Positions 45,101 to 57,893 of a stretch of DNA of 64,000 nt are shown here, piece by piece (positions within the stretch are counted from its first letter, which is position 1; each line of letters opens with the position of its first letter). The stretch spans positions 54,878,152 through 54,942,151 of the forward strand of contig NC_084763.1 in assembly GCF_028858725.1 (NCBI RefSeq), read 5' to 3'. A program made the position numbers and the translations under genes. Source of the DNA: Colius striatus. Its lineage: Eukaryota > Chordata > Aves > Coliiformes > Coliidae. Below the pieces are notes generated by a model. That model saw nothing but the letters and a program-made list of their open reading frames with translations. It was not told the origin of the DNA and did no database searches.

Positions 45101-48100
45101 GAGCAGGGATACGAATGAATGGGATTCCCATTTGAAAATGAAAAGCATGTCAGTGACTCCTAATCTCACTCCTGGGCCTTCAAAGACAGTATTTCAGATC
45201 CCCAAATCCTTTTATCAAAGGGACTCTAAAAGCTGCTCCAGACTAAAGTGCTGGAAGCTGATCAAACTCTATGCAAAGTGTTATTTTGGAGTCAGTAAAC
45301 TTGAAGATAACTCTTCATGTGCACAACAGAAACCTAGCTACTGGCAGAGCAGTTCCCCCAAACCCCAGTGGGTTATGGCAACGCTGCCAGAAGGACAGAA
45401 CAGCCTGCTTACCTGTCGAGGTGAGACATGACAGTCTTGGAAGCATCAGCTCCAGCTTCCTGCAGAATGCGGATGATGTGGAAAGGTGCTTCGCTGTTCC
45501 TGCCAGGGTGGATGATAACGGGGCAGCCGAGCTGTGCCTGAGCCTGAGCTGCTGCCTCAAGCACTCTGTGCTCACTCTCACTCAAAGGCCAGGAGCAACC
45601 TATTTCTCCCACCACACCACACTTGATGTTAGTCCCATCTGCTCCATTGAGTATCTCATCGACAATAACACCTGTAAGCTAGAGGATCATGAGATCTTGG
45701 GTTATTAATACAATTTGTGTTGAACAGCATCAAATTTGGCTTCTGGACACTGTGCTAGTTGTAATCCTGAGGTTTTCCTCAACATAATTAACAGTTGGGT
45801 GCATGAAAACACTGCAGTTAAAATCTGGTTTCTGTCAAGTAATGGTATGCTAGCTATTCACTAAGACCAAAATAAACACAGGAGCAAATCCATTTAATGG
45901 TGTCCACTCACACAGTTGCCCAGGTTTGCCAAGAAAGCTGTTCTGTGTATAATTTGAGCACTGTTCTGTGTATAATTTGAACACTGATCTATCCTGAGAC
46001 TATTTTTTCTTTTTTAAAAGGAAAAAAAGGTAGTTTATCACAAACCCTGTGCCTTGCTGCACTCCTGAACTGGCTCCAGAAACAATTCCGTGTGAATTTC
46101 TTACAAAACAAGGGAGTAGAGAATGAGGAAATGTCATTCAGATAGGGAAGGGAGAAACTCTGGCAAAAAAATCCTGAAAAGACGAGTTTAAGATAAATCC
46201 TGCTCATGGGAATGCCAATGGAAAACAACAGGAGCACTGCTGGCTTCAGATCTACAAGAACAAGGACCTGCTGACAAATTTACAGGGCCAAAATAAGCTT
46301 TTCAAACATTGATTGGCAGTCAATTGTATCATATTATATTTTAGTTCATTCTAAAAGCTTTAGGATTTTTCAATCAATGATGGCCAAAGATAGGACGAGA
46401 GGCAATGGATACAAGAGGTTCCAAAGAAACACAAGGAAGAATTTCTTCCCCGTTGAGGTGAGGGAGCACTGGCAGGGGCTGCCCAGATGGGCTGTGGAGT
46501 CTCTTTCTCTGGGGACATTCAAACTCACCTGGACGAGTCCCTGTGTGACCTATTCTAGGTGGTGCTGCTCTGGCAGGGGAGTTGCACTGGATGAGCTTTC
46601 GAGGTCCCTTCCAACCACTGAGATTCTGTGTGATTGTGTGTGTGTACTCCACACCCTGTCTCCTGAACAGCCTCATAGGACACACTGGTAAATACTCAAT
46701 CTGCACACAAAAGTCACCCCAAGCTATTACAATTTACAGTAGGCTTCTGCCCAACGCTTTATCCCATGATCACACTCCCTCTGCTTCATGTATAACCAGC
46801 CTCCAACCATTTCTGTAGACAGTCAGAATCCACTCCCCTTCTGAAGAATGTCTCACAAAATAGTCCAACTGTCTCTGTCTAATCAGAAAACGTATCCTTA
46901 TGTCAAATTCCCTAGCAGATGTGGAACCAGCAGTTATCACAGATCAGTCACTGCACAACCCTTTCTAAGTAACTGTCTTCTGGACTGGATTAAGTCATGA
47001 TCCCCTGCTGACTACAGGCTGTCTGTGGGTCTCCAGCAGTCCACCAAATACACAGGGGGAAACCTTTGCCCCAGGTAATCTATTTCAAACTTTTACATCC
47101 AATTTCAAGTGATGGAAGAACATTTAGGGAAAGCAGCACTGTTCCTTCCACACAGCTTGGGTCTGGTGTGGTTGTCAGCACTGCTCTAGCTTTGACCATT
47201 GACTTTGAAAACGAATTTTCCTCATTTGTAAACTGTGAAAGGTTTTTGAAAACATTTTCTCAGCTCTGTTCACCTCATTCACAGTCTCCTGCCTCAGAGA
47301 GTTCTCTCCCTTTCATCACAGTTCCTTAATAAAAGATGAATGAATATTCATCATTATAGGAATATCTGGGGACCTCAGTCATTATTAACACATTGTCCTA
47401 GGCAGCATATAAACAATCTGATGCAGGGTCTGCCCTGAAAAGTCTGGTCAAATGGTACAGAAGAGGGATATAACACTGCCTGAGCAGGGCAAAGATTTAC
47501 AACTGTCCTATATATACTGCAATTATTTATTGTTTTTACAAGAATTCTGGGTGATCTCATTGGGAAGCAATTAGCTAGAAAAAGAGACAAAAGAGGCAGA
47601 AGGGATATAGTCCTTCCTTAAAAACTGTAAAAGGCACAGGATAATTGGTGTTGGATCAGATGCCTGCACATGAAGTACTTTATTTTCCTTTTACTGTTGC
47701 ATTATAACAAATCCCTGAGAGAAAATGGAGCTTAAGAACTGGAAATGCTGACAGATAATCCCAGCACACACAAGTACAGCTGGTCCAGGCGTAGCACACG
47801 AGCAGCAATGCTCTTCCCATGCTTTTCATGTCGAGGACTACTAGATTTCTTCTATTTTGCTGGAACTTATCTCTAATTTCGACTCATCCAGGGATGATTC
47901 ATAGGAGAGAGACACCAAAGCAATGGCTAAGACTTACCTGCTCTACTGTCATGGCCTGTGTTTGAGAAGAATGAGTGGAATCTACATAAAAGCCAGCCCC
48001 AGCAATAATATGGACTCCAGTTTCTTCAGCAAGTTTCTTCAAGGTATTCACATCCCGACTAATTCCCGTGGTTGTGTTTTCCACAATTGTCCCACCACCT

Positions 48101-48369
48101 GCTGCTTTAAACTGCAGCAGCTCCTCCTTCACAGCATCTGTTTCCTGATACAAAAGAAGGTTTTCTTTGTGGCTGTAGGGATTTTGCTTAATCCAAAACA
48201 AGTTCTTCATCTGGATGGGCCCATCAGACAGAGGCTCTTGGCCTGGAGGAGGTGGACAAAAACTGCTGCTGTAGTCCATAGTCAAGTGTTCATGAGTCAA
48301 TGTGTAGCCGAGGCAGTCTGGCTCCACGAGGCCCAAGACAGTCTGTGCTTTCCCTCTCAAAGAAGACAT
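38979..48369 (-). CDS. PTER: PTER, phosphotriesterase-related N-acetyltaurine hydrolase, complete CDS (4 coding exons)
   Basis: CDS is complement(join(38979..39189, 41996..42136, 45413..45678, 47938..48369)): 1050 nt, 349 aa, the same length as human PTER. It is a member of the amidohydrolase/phosphotriesterase superfamily; in mammals PTER hydrolyses N-acetyltaurine to taurine and acetate in the cytosol, notably in kidney and liver. All metal ligands expected of the family are present: His26 and His28 in Thr-His-Glu-His, Glu169 in Gly-Glu-Ile-Gly, His201 in Ile-His-Pro-Gly-Arg, His230 in Ser-His-Leu-Asp and Asp298 in Ser-His-Asp-Val-His. No signal peptide is seen. All six intron ends are GT/AG and the phases agree. 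The start ATG at 48369 has A at -3 and matches the known Met-Ser-Ser-Leu N-terminus. The protein looks intact and functional. Confidence 0.98.
41996..42136 (-). CDS. PTER: PTER coding exon 3
   Basis: A 141-nt exon between acceptor ttctgcag and donor AGAAG|gtaccc. It encodes residues 233 (split) to 280 (split), including [11 protein letters not shown], which matches PTER. It is too short to stand out as an open frame and was found by reading the minus strand for the missing PTER segment. Confidence 0.96.
43024..43096. promoter_or_regulatory. Candidate regulatory cluster: RFX-like X-box between two CRE-like repeats
   Basis: In the PTER intron, a 9-bp direct repeat TGATGTCAC occurs at 43025-43033 and 43087-43095 (CRE/ATF-like). 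Between them lies GTTGCTATGGAAAT (43070-43083), close to the RFX X-box GTTGCCATGGAAAC. The spacing and density suggest an enhancer or promoter-like element; this is inference from motif resemblance. Confidence 0.35.
45413..45678 (-). CDS. PTER: PTER coding exon 2
   Basis: Encodes residues 145-232 plus two bases of Arg233. The acceptor is gatcctctag directly before CTT ACA GGT (Leu-Thr-Gly); a closer-looking cttacag a few bases on would break the frame. The donor is GACAG|gtaagc. It carries Glu169 (bridging-carboxylate position), His201 and His230. Confidence 0.97.
45939..45984. repeat. 23-bp tandem duplication, one mismatch
   Basis: TGTTCTGTGTATAATTTGAGCAC (quoted here as two joined parts TGTTCTGTGTATAA and TTTGAGCAC) is followed directly by a copy with A for G at one position. 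It lies in the PTER intron, 260 bp upstream of the exon 2 acceptor. Confidence 0.93.
46378..46645 (+). mobile_element. CR1 LINE 3' fragment in PTER intron
   Basis: The plus strand carries the end of CR1 ORF2 (remnants of the segment ending in an Arg-Lys-Asn-Phe-Phe motif, then gaggtgagggagcactggca) and the 3' UTR with ggtcccttccaacc-like sequence. It finishes in a degenerate octamer tail (gattctgtgtgattgtgtg). Inserted antisense to PTER, it is broken by stops and indels. Confidence 0.9.
47938..48369 (-). CDS. PTER: PTER coding exon 1 (N-terminus)
   Basis: Encodes residues 1-144, Met-Ser-Ser-Leu to Thr-Val-Glu-Gln, ending in phase 0 at GAGCAG|gtaagt. It contains the Thr-His-Glu-His metal motif (His26, His28) and the family-typical Asn-Thr-Thr-Thr-Gly-Ile segment. 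A likely 5'-UTR acceptor (cttccttcccag) lies about 52 nt upstream of the ATG, so the exon probably starts at 48422. Confidence 0.97.
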
Positions 48370-48376
48370 TTTTCAT
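48290..48376 (-). other. Overlapping upstream ORF at PTER start
   Basis: An ATG seven nucleotides before the PTER ATG (48376) opens a +2 frame of 28 codons that overlaps the PTER coding start and stops at 48290. Its context is weak (T at -3) whereas the PTER ATG has A at -3, so leaky scanning would let ribosomes reach PTER. It is visible in the sequence; a regulatory role is inference. Confidence 0.5.
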
Positions 48377-51300
48377 CAAAAAACAAGGTTGGGGGGGGAG
48401 GAAGATCAGATTCTGAAAGACTCTGGGAAGGAAGAAGAAAGGAAACAAACACATTTCAGAAAGAGCAAACCTTTTAGTCACCATTTCTGATCCCCTCCTG
48501 TCTCTCACGCGTGTACCTACACAGTGTGTGCTCACTGGAATGTTTCCAAACGCTGTTTCCAGCTGAGTGTTCAGTATGAAAACCAAAGCATTCCTTTTAT
48601 CCAACTGTGCTTGTACCAGTGCTCTAACAATGTAAGAATATCACATGCCAGTACAAGGCAATCATCAGCATTTACTGTGCCATGGTCAATATCACATTAA
48701 GATAAGTGTTTCCTATTTAATAACAACCACTGTATGTTCATTGAGGATTCTCTGCTCCTCAACAGCTGTTAAATTTTGTCAGCTTGAGCCACCAGATGAA
48801 CACACTTGGTGCCAAGGCTGAATATTCCTTATCAGTACATTGGGTTTATGTAGTTATGTCCTCCCAGACTCAGTGTCCACCTCACAGGACAAGGGAGCTG
48901 TCCATGTTTGGACACCTTGTCTGCTCCTCTGCACAAGGAATGCAGGGATGGGGGTGATCATCTGCTCCTTCAGCTTCAACAGGGGCTCAGGTTCTCCCAG
49001 CAGCCACGCTGGGGAGGTCTGGAACAGCCCAGGGCAACTCCTGGCTGACAACAGTCGCTACAGATACAGCGTGGCCTCCAATCAGTGGGGCAGAAGCCAA
49101 AGAGCTTTTCCCTTCTACTTCATCAGCCCAATATTTTACCAGTTAAGAACAGACCTCAGCCTAACCATATATTGCTCAGCCTCCAAGAGACTTTTGTTTC
49201 TTCATCTTTAACATGAATGAAACGTTACTCCTCAAAACTTCAACTGAACAGCGACAAATATTCACATTGAGGCTACTGTCTGCAATTGGTTTGTGTCAAA
49301 GGCATTTGCCCTGTGTAAGTCTGCTCTGATTCACTGCAGGTCAGAATCAGCTGCAGGTCCCCACGCTGGGATTTGGGGGTATTTTTCTTCTTTTGGGAGC
49401 AGGAGTAGTCTTTTTCGTTTATGTACCATATTAACATTAAACATAGCTGACTACCCTGTTCATGTTAGATCTTGCTGATGCTTGTTACAAAGGCTTGAGG
49501 ACATACAGTTATAATCCCTAGTCAACCAAAATCATCAGTTATGAAACAAAATACATGTTTAATCATGTCCAGAGGACAGGACTAACTAGAGCATGCATTA
49601 TTGATTAAAGAGAGAGGTCTTTCCCATTTCTGTCTCCCTTTTAGTGAATAATATCATAAACATGGGTTTGTTACTAGTGAAGCCCTCAGAGGACATTTTC
49701 CTTTTAACTGCTAAAGTTAATCTACCAGGATGACAGAAAGATTGAAATCTGAAGGGCACTGAACTCTACACATCAAAGGGCACGAGAACATTGAGATCTT
49801 TTGGGGGATACTTTCATCTCAGGAGAAGCAGTCATCGCCAGAGTACCAATGTACAAAAGTGACCCAGCCCCTGCAAAAGGCAGGTGGCACCTGCCTAGTG
49901 AAGTCTGGAGTGCTGGCAGTTATTTCAGTATGAAAACTTGGCCATCCTGAAGAAAAAGGACTGACTGACTATGTTTGCTTGCCTTGTGTAAAAAGCAGCC
50001 TTAGGAAGAGCTGTTCTTTTATGAAATCCCTTTCTTGCCTAGTGTGTCGACTTGTTTGAGAAGGCAGAATAATAATTACACTCACAGAACAGACTGCTGG
50101 GCTGATTAATAGAATGATTCACTTTGTGCCAAAGAAATTAAGAAGTCCACAATTTCAGAAAATATTATCATTGAGCAAAGAACTGAAAGCACAAACACCT
50201 GTCTTAGTCAGAAACTGCTACTAGCTGCAATTCAATTAGGTTGCCCAACCCAGTCATTCATTCCATCCTCGAAATAAAGCAACCCACTATTTTGGAGAAA
50301 GTTCAGTGATCTGAGTCATTCTTATATGCACAGCAAAAAGACTAACAGAATTCTAAGGTAATTGCATTGCCTTTGCCTGCTTCTTTTTTATTGTCTTCTT
50401 CATTTTGGTTGACTGTTAAACCCCTACACTGGTACCCAGTAAAACCCCTGACGGCATAAAGGGTGAGAACTACTTGTCTGCATTGGATATTTCTCTTTCC
50501 CCTTGCTCACTGACAATTTTCAAATCCATTAAGTTAGGAAAACAAACCTGTATAAATATTTTTGTTATATAATTAAATATTTAAGTTCTTTTGATAAAAC
50601 TTGACACAAATTGATTACAGTCTGTTTCCTCAACAAGCTTCCACTTAGGGTTTTTAGTGATTTAATAGAGCAGTTACTCAAAAAGGCCTCTGTAATTGAA
50701 TGTGAATTTTTGCTCACTTTCAGATTACTGCTTTGATAAAAAGTTGACTTTCAACATTTGTTCCCACTAATTCCTTTCTGACACTGCTAATTTAGATTAC
50801 CCTCAATTAATCTGGCCTGCCCACTGACAAGACCTATGGGTTGTGTGAATGAGATCTTACAGCCCGAGGCTGCTGCCTTCTGATTTATAACAGCAGGAAG
50901 CATCTAAAATTACCAGTTCTGATGCCAGGTTCCCCTTGGAGCAGATACTAAGCCTGTTGATTTTTTAGACTCTGGATTTCAGATGATAGCACACATACAG
51001 AGGTTACAGAACCAGTGCCTACTATTGAACCTTTCGATTGAGGCCAAGGCCTGTTATAAATACAACCAGCATCACGAAACCAGAAAGTGACACAAGCAGG
51101 GTTTAAAACAGGCCTAATTTTATCTGCATGAAAAATATGATTAATATTAATGTCTATGTCTGCTTACTAACACAGTTTTAGAAACCCACTGCTTTTAATA
51201 AAAGGATTATGAAAAATAAAGACAGCCAAGAGCCTGTGTCTGGGATGATTTTTAAAACCACTGTCCTGGTATCCTCCCTGTAGTCATTTACATAGACAAC

Positions 51301-51867
51301 ATGCCCTGGTTATGCTACAATGATCCATTACTCCCACTAAGGTTCACCTGATGGAACCAGCATTTAATTATTGGCTTTAAAACAGATTTTGGTTGCAAGT
51401 GGCTTTTAAATAGAATACAGACTGCTGCTTAATTGAAGCATGAATATACAGACATCAGTGTTTGTGTGCTTTACTGATGACTTGCACACCATACCTTACA
51501 CAGAACCTTCTTCTGAGAAAGCTTCTTCTTTGGTACACCAAGGACTGAATTCTTCACACCTCATTTAGCAATCTGAATATGTCTTCTACAGAATAATCTT
51601 CTAGGTTATTTGCACAGTGGAGATGGAAAGACATATCCATAGGCAACTCACCCAGGACAAGTCACCTTCTGCAGTATCAGTCTCCTTCCCTGGACTATGG
51701 AGGGAGCCAAGAAACAGTCCTGGACAGGTGTATTTTAGATAGTTCTGTGTAAAACATGTGAATTATATTTCCTGAATATTAACCCCATCTGAAGGGAGGG
51801 GAAAAGGTGCCAATTGCCAAGACAAAAGCTACACAGGTAGGCTCTTGATTGGCAATAACAGGAGAGT

Positions 51868-52664
51868 TGGGCAGAGAGGAACCTCATGAGGTTCAACAAG
51901 GACAATGCAGAGTCCTGCAGCTGGGAAGGAACAACCCCATACACCAGTACAGGCTGGGGGTCAAACTGCTGAAGAGCAGCTCTGCAGAGAGAAACCTGGG
52001 AGTCCTGGTTGATAATAAACTAAATATGAGCCAGCAATGTGCCCTCGTGGCCAAGAAGCCAATGGCATCCTGGGACGCATCAAGAAGAGTGTGGCCAGCA
52101 GGTCAAGGGAGATTCTTCTCCCTCTCTGCTCTGCCCTGGTAAGGCCTCATCTGGAGTCCTGTGTCCAGTTCTGGGCTCCTCAGCTCAAGAGGGACAGGGA
52201 ACTGCTGGAGAGAGGCCAGTGCAGGGCCACCAAGATGATCAGCGGTATGGAACATCTTTCATATGAGGAAAGGCTGCGGGAACTGGGGCTGTTTAGTCTG
52301 GAGAAGAGGAGACTGAGGGGAGATCTTATTAACATTTACAAATATCTAAAGGGTGGGTGTCAGGAGGTTGGGACATCCCTTTTTTCTATAGTAGCTAGCA
52401 ACAGGACAAGGGGTGATGGGATGAAGCTGGAACACAAAAAGTTCCACTTAAACATAAGAAAAAACTATTTGACTGTTTCAGTGATGGAGCCCTGGCACAG
52501 GCTGCCCAGAGGGGTTGTGGAGTCTCCTTCCTTGGAGGGCTTCAAGACCCCCCTGGACACATTCCTATTTGACCTGATCTAGGTGACCCTGCTTCTGCAG
52601 GGAGGTTGGACTGGATGATCTCTAAAGGTCCCTTCCAACCCCTAGCATTCTATGATTCTATGAT
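51868..52664 (+). mobile_element. CR1 LINE, 5'-truncated, ORF2 3' end plus 3' UTR
   Basis: About 0.8 kb of a CR1 retrotransposon. An open frame of 181 codons (52037-52582) encodes the C-terminal end of the ORF2 reverse-transcriptase polyprotein downstream of the catalytic domain. Typical CR1 wording includes Arg-Pro-His-Leu-Glu, Cys-Val-Gln-Phe-Trp-Ala-Pro and the Trp-His-Arg-Leu-Pro segment. It is followed by the conserved 3' UTR and two perfect ATTCTATG tail units (52647-52662). The 5' part is shifted by indels. This is the youngest-looking CR1 in the window; it has lost endonuclease and polymerase and cannot be autonomous. Confidence 0.95.
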
Positions 52665-55273
52665 TTTGGGTTTGGAAATTGTTGACTTATACTGTGGTGT
52701 TGCCAAGGTGTTCCTGCAAAGACCAAGGCTTCTCTGCTGCAGCTGCTGGATAAACAGAAGAATGAATGATATTTCCTGAAAATTACATATTCAGGTAGAA
52801 AGAAAAGGAGAATTGCCTTAAGGTATAACCAAAACTTCACAATAGCCTTGCAACAATGCCTTAACATTTGTGTAATCAACTCTGGACGAACCTTTACAAC
52901 CACATTTGTACGGTGCATAAAATACGACTCTCATCATTAGCCAACTATTAAATACCAGGGAAGTAAATATTTTTCCTAGAGGTATTGTTAGGAGAAAAGA
53001 GACTTGCTGCTAAAAAGGTCATGGTACTGCATTCCTGACTCTGCTAAAAACTCCACTGAGTTCAATAGATGTTTTGCCTGAATACTGATGACAAGATTTG
53101 TGTTTCTGCTTTTCCCACCTGCAACTTGCGCTTCAGTCACTGTGTCATTTTAAGGGCCTTGTAATGGGAAGCCTCCCTGGGTTTGGATTAGTTGCTTCCT
53201 ACAGTAATCTCATATTGCTGAGACATTATAATCACATCAACACAGTTTCCACACGCTAAGGCTGCATTTGTTTTGATCCACTGAGCACATTTTAATGGTA
53301 TTAGCACAGATTCTCTCTAGATTTGTGTGGGAATCATTGTAGGGACATTACATTACAATGTGAGATTACAGCCATCCTAAATCCAGACTCCTGTGACAAA
53401 AAAAGCAAAAGGGATGGCTCAGTGAGTAGTTATTATATTCCAAAAGAGTTAAACACAGCTGTCATTTAGAAGTCATTTAGAAACAAGGGCTGCCCTGGCT
53501 GCATCAAGAGCCTTCTAAGTGGGTCTTGCCTTTATAACCCTGCAGGAAATGAGACATAGTGTAGGTTTGCTCTGTATTTACAGATGAATGAAATGCTTTG
53601 AGCATTCAGTTCTCCCGTGAGCAACTCTACAGAGCATGGAAAAGCCACAAATGAGAAATCTATGACACATCTGTAGTAAATTCCCATTATCTAGTCTATG
53701 CTGGGTTATCTCACCATTCCCCACCTGTAAACATTTTGTGACCAGGGAAGAAGTTAGCAAGACAAAGGAAGACGAGAGGCAGAGGGTAAAGCGACTGCAC
53801 ATCTCATATTGCTTCTGTGTCTTTTCACCCAACAAACAGAATCTGGAAATGGGGTAAAAGTATAGTGAAAAAATACAGATTTCTAGGCAAGCTCCTGTCT
53901 CTTCAGCAGAAATGGCTGAGAGGCTTCCCAGAAGGTGACACAGATTATTCTCATTAGAGTCGTAATTGTTCTTCCCTGTCTTTATAATTGACATTGGTCT
54001 TTTTTCATCTCCCAAACCAGCGCTATGAGATTATCTTGATTTTGGCTTGGAAAAACGAGCCGAGGGAAATAATCTTATCTATTCAGAGGCAGTGGGTGTT
54101 TCATTCACTACCTTCAGACTCTGTTAATTAAAAGATAAAAACAAGTATCATGACAGCTTTTCACAATATGGCCCTTTGCCTAGTGCAGAAGTGTACTAAG
54201 GGGACAAGGGCACGCTTGTACTTCCATGAGTACCAACACCGAGGCCTCAGGTTCTAAGGATTGATGTCACACGGGAGATTTTTCATGACTAAAGCTCTTC
54301 TCAGCGACAAGGGGAGCACTTACAGTGCCTCTCTCCTTCCTTCAATGGGGCACCTGCACTTTCCCATCTTTGGATGCACTTGCTGTCTTTTCATGGAGCA
54401 AGTACAAACCTCACAATTTCAGATATCTCTGTCTCTCGACTGCAGAGAAACTGGCCAACAGATTCAAAACAAAAGAGAAACCTAGGAGAACATTGCCTTA
54501 ATTTTTCCTGAAACACTGTTCTGGAGATACTCAGAAGAGCAGGTTAATGATGTGGCCTTCAATGACCTACCTCTGGTCCCCCAGCCATTTATAAACATGT
54601 ATTTCCTTAAGAAGCCAAGCTAAAAGAAATGCTAAATATTGTTTTTCACTAGATTTTCTATATGTCCTTTGAGCAACCAAAAAACCTTTAGAATATAAAA
54701 GTGAGAAAGGATCCTGAGAGACTATAAAGTTACAATATGTGGTGTGAAAAAAATTAGGAGGGTTTCAGCCCAGCTTTATATCATCCTACAGTAATAAAAA
54801 GAAGTTCCCAGCAAAATATGCACGAACACACACCACAGCAGTTACACTGCTGAGTGGCACTGGTGATGTTTTACAACCTAACAGCAAAGCCACTTAAGTT
54901 TTAAGTGAAATTTAAACACTATTACACATACAAGAAAGGCCAATGTATTGATTGTCTGCCCTCAGAACTCCCGAAAGCACACTCTGGGGTCAGGAAGTAG
55001 GCAAGTGAGAGGAAAAGCTTTTAAATGTTCACCTGAAAGGGTAAGTGAAAAGTCTCCCTCCGTTGCTCAGCTGGTGCAGGCAGACAGACCTTCTAGCTTC
55101 ACACTGCTTGAGGGTCACATTCTTGCTCTAGCTAGGCTTCGAGCCAGACACATTTCAAGCAGATTTCTTCCTTACAGTTGAACAGCCACACCAGAACAAA
55201 GTGCAGCCCCTCGGATCGATTTCCCGTATGGCCACAGGTTTGGGATTGAAGCAAGGGTGTGTGATCTGCACAT

Positions 55274-55302
55274 GACCACGTGTGCACGTGCACAGTGACG
55301 TG
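55274..55302. promoter_or_regulatory. Clustered CACGTG E-boxes and CRE-like site
   Basis: Within 30 bp there are two CACGTG E-boxes (55277-55282, 55285-55290), the second inside a 10-bp palindrome TGCACGTGCA (55283-55292), followed by TGACGTG (55296-55302). These are recognition cores for bHLH-ZIP and CREB/ATF-type factors. The CpG-bearing motifs stand out in CpG-poor intronic sequence. Confidence 0.4.
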
Positions 55303-57893
55303 CCCCTGAGGCAAAGTCTAAGCCGCTTAACGTGTAGAACTTTGCACAAGGGTTATTTTTTTCAGTTTGGTTAAAGTTCAGTTGTTGTGAACAGAAAAGT
55401 CAGACTTTTATTCTACCTTATTTCTGCAGAAATAACAATCTCAGTATCCAGGCTTCTTCAAGCAAAGTCACATTGAGGTTTCTGTTCCTCAGAGAGATCT
55501 CAGACCAACGTCTCCATAAGCGTTTTTTTCATCAGCATCTCCTTATAGAAGAACTTCAGGGGATTCTACACTTTGGGCAGCATCCAAAATTACTCCTGAT
55601 GAAAGGTCAGATACAAATTTCCCCCCAGGGTACAACATTACATTAATGATGTTTTACATGCATGCATAGTGCTTTTAGGTCAAAAATAAGACCTGAAGTC
55701 ACATTATGCTGCGTGCAAATTCAGGCTGAGTCCTGCACATCGATACGTACGTTTGTATTCCTAAGCCTGAAGAGAATCACATTTGCTTCTCGTGTGTGCT
55801 GGGCTACAAGCACATACTTTCCTGCTAGGACAAGATGTTGGAAAACAGTCTGTGCTTCTCAGGAATGCATGTCCAGTCTTTTTTCCCTCTAAATTTCAAA
55901 TCCAAAACAATCATACATCTAACTCTACCCTTACTGATATTCTCATTGACTTTAATTGGTTTTCCCTCTACTTAAGGTCAATTGTGCTTCAATATTTTCA
56001 CATGAGCTTCAACATTTCAGGAAGCATGTCAGATGGAGCATTATCACTCCCTTGTGCAGCACCACCACCAAAAGCCACACCAAATCACTCTGCAGATCTT
56101 CACCTGCAGAAATGAAGAGAAAAGGGATGGAGGTCTAAGGCTCCAAAGAACAAACATCATCCTTCTCACCACACAAATCTAAGCAATGGAAAAGAGAGGT
56201 TCACCGCTACCTCCTGAAAAAGACTGCACACTACCAGCTAGAAAAATTCAGATGAATGAATCCCAAGGTCAGCTTAGCAGCAGAATGTAACAGTTACTAA
56301 TCCACTGAGACCTGTGAAACCACGCACAGTGGAACAGCGTGGAGATGGGGTTTGGTGCCTCATGCACGACCTGAGAGTGCAGTGACTGGGATAAGCAGTG
56401 ATTTCCAGAAAACCCCTTTCTTTACAGAACTAAATTCAGTTTCCCATTACTGCAAATAACTGTATCCCAAAACTTCCAACCAGTCTAAACACCCACTGGA
56501 AAAAAAGTACCCCAAGAAAAGCCTTCACAGTTTCCACTGTGACTGTTTTCCATGGCTGTGATGGGAAATAGAAGCTGTATGCTCTTCTCGAGGTCCACTT
56601 CTGCTCTAACAGGAAACTAGCCCACACAAGAGAACTTAATGTGAGACAAGGGAAAGTTTAAAGCTGATGGGTCTAACTTAAGAAGTATCTTTTAATTTAG
56701 AGGCTATCTTTGCAGGGTCTGCATGCTTTGTCAGTGGTCAAAGTTAACGGCCTCTTGCTTGTATCACTGTTGTTTTAGGCTGGCTACAACAGTGGAACAG
56801 CAGGAAAACAAATACACACAAGTTGACAAGACCATCAGGTCTTCTGCTCTCTTTCCAAGTAGTGCTGAATCTTCAGTCTTAACAAGAAACAGTCACAGAA
56901 CCTTGTCACTGTTTTGCCTTTTTGTATCTCAGAATATTATAACACAGTATTTCTGAAAGAAGATACAAATTTGTACCTTTGTCTTGGAAACTACTAAGTA
57001 CCTGGGTTTTGAAAAGTCCTCACTATCCAGTCTAAAGTGAATAACAAAGCTGACAACCCACAGGAGTTTGAGCACTATGACCAGTTGAATAGTTCCAGAT
57101 CTAACTGAAAATGACCCATTTGCCAGAAGGTACACAAATCATGGTAAGTAGAGAGTTAAATTCCTTTCATTTGGTGACTGGTCTTCACTACAGTGACTCT
57201 GGACAGGGCAAAGACAACTGTGGGATAAAACAGTTTTCCTTTTACACTTTGAGGTAAGAGGTGAGAATGAGTAGAGAAAGAGCCAGGACCATTCTTTGGT
57301 CTTCCCTCCTCCACACAAGCTACCTCCAGAAGAACCCTGTGGCTTTGGCTCCATGCCAAACTAAGGTTTTGAAGTAACTTTGAGAAGAATGACCCAACAT
57401 GTTTCTGCAATACTGAAGAATTGTGATTTACTTAAGACTGCCATGTAAGAGATGGTAGTGGTGGGTGTTTCTTCTTCCTTTCTTCCTCTTTTACATTTGT
57501 GATCAGAAAATTATCTTAAAGCAGAAAACCTACCTCACCAGCTTTGAGAAAATGATTCAATTTCTGGTTAGAATTAGGGGGGTGGGACGCTTCCTTTCTC
57601 TTCCAGTGCAGATGGTAATTAAATGACTTGTACATTCTCCAGAAATACAGAAGACCTAAGTTCAAAGCTGCTCTGAATCAAACCAGAGACCTGAACCTTA
57701 CCTTTCTGCAACCTGGATGATTTCTAACCCTTCCCCTACCAGACAGGTGGCCAGTCTGATGCAAGCAAAAGTCTCCTTTCTCTGTTCTGACAAAACCTTA
57801 ACAAGCTTATTAAAAATGAACCTTGTTCAGTATTTCAAGTTTTGAAAGATGGAAAAATATTTCAGATCTACATCGAGTGTGTCATGGTTTGAC

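Noticed and set aside
45655-45673. Alternative PTER exon 2 acceptor at cttacag
   Set aside because: Using it would shift the frame relative to exon 1 (phase 0) and drop the conserved Leu-Thr residues; the acceptor gatcctctag five bases further out keeps the 349-residue protein.
52037-52582. 181-codon open frame considered as a host gene
   Set aside because: Its wording is that of the C-terminal end of CR1 ORF2 and it is followed by the CR1 3' UTR and octamer tail, so it is a retrotransposon remnant.
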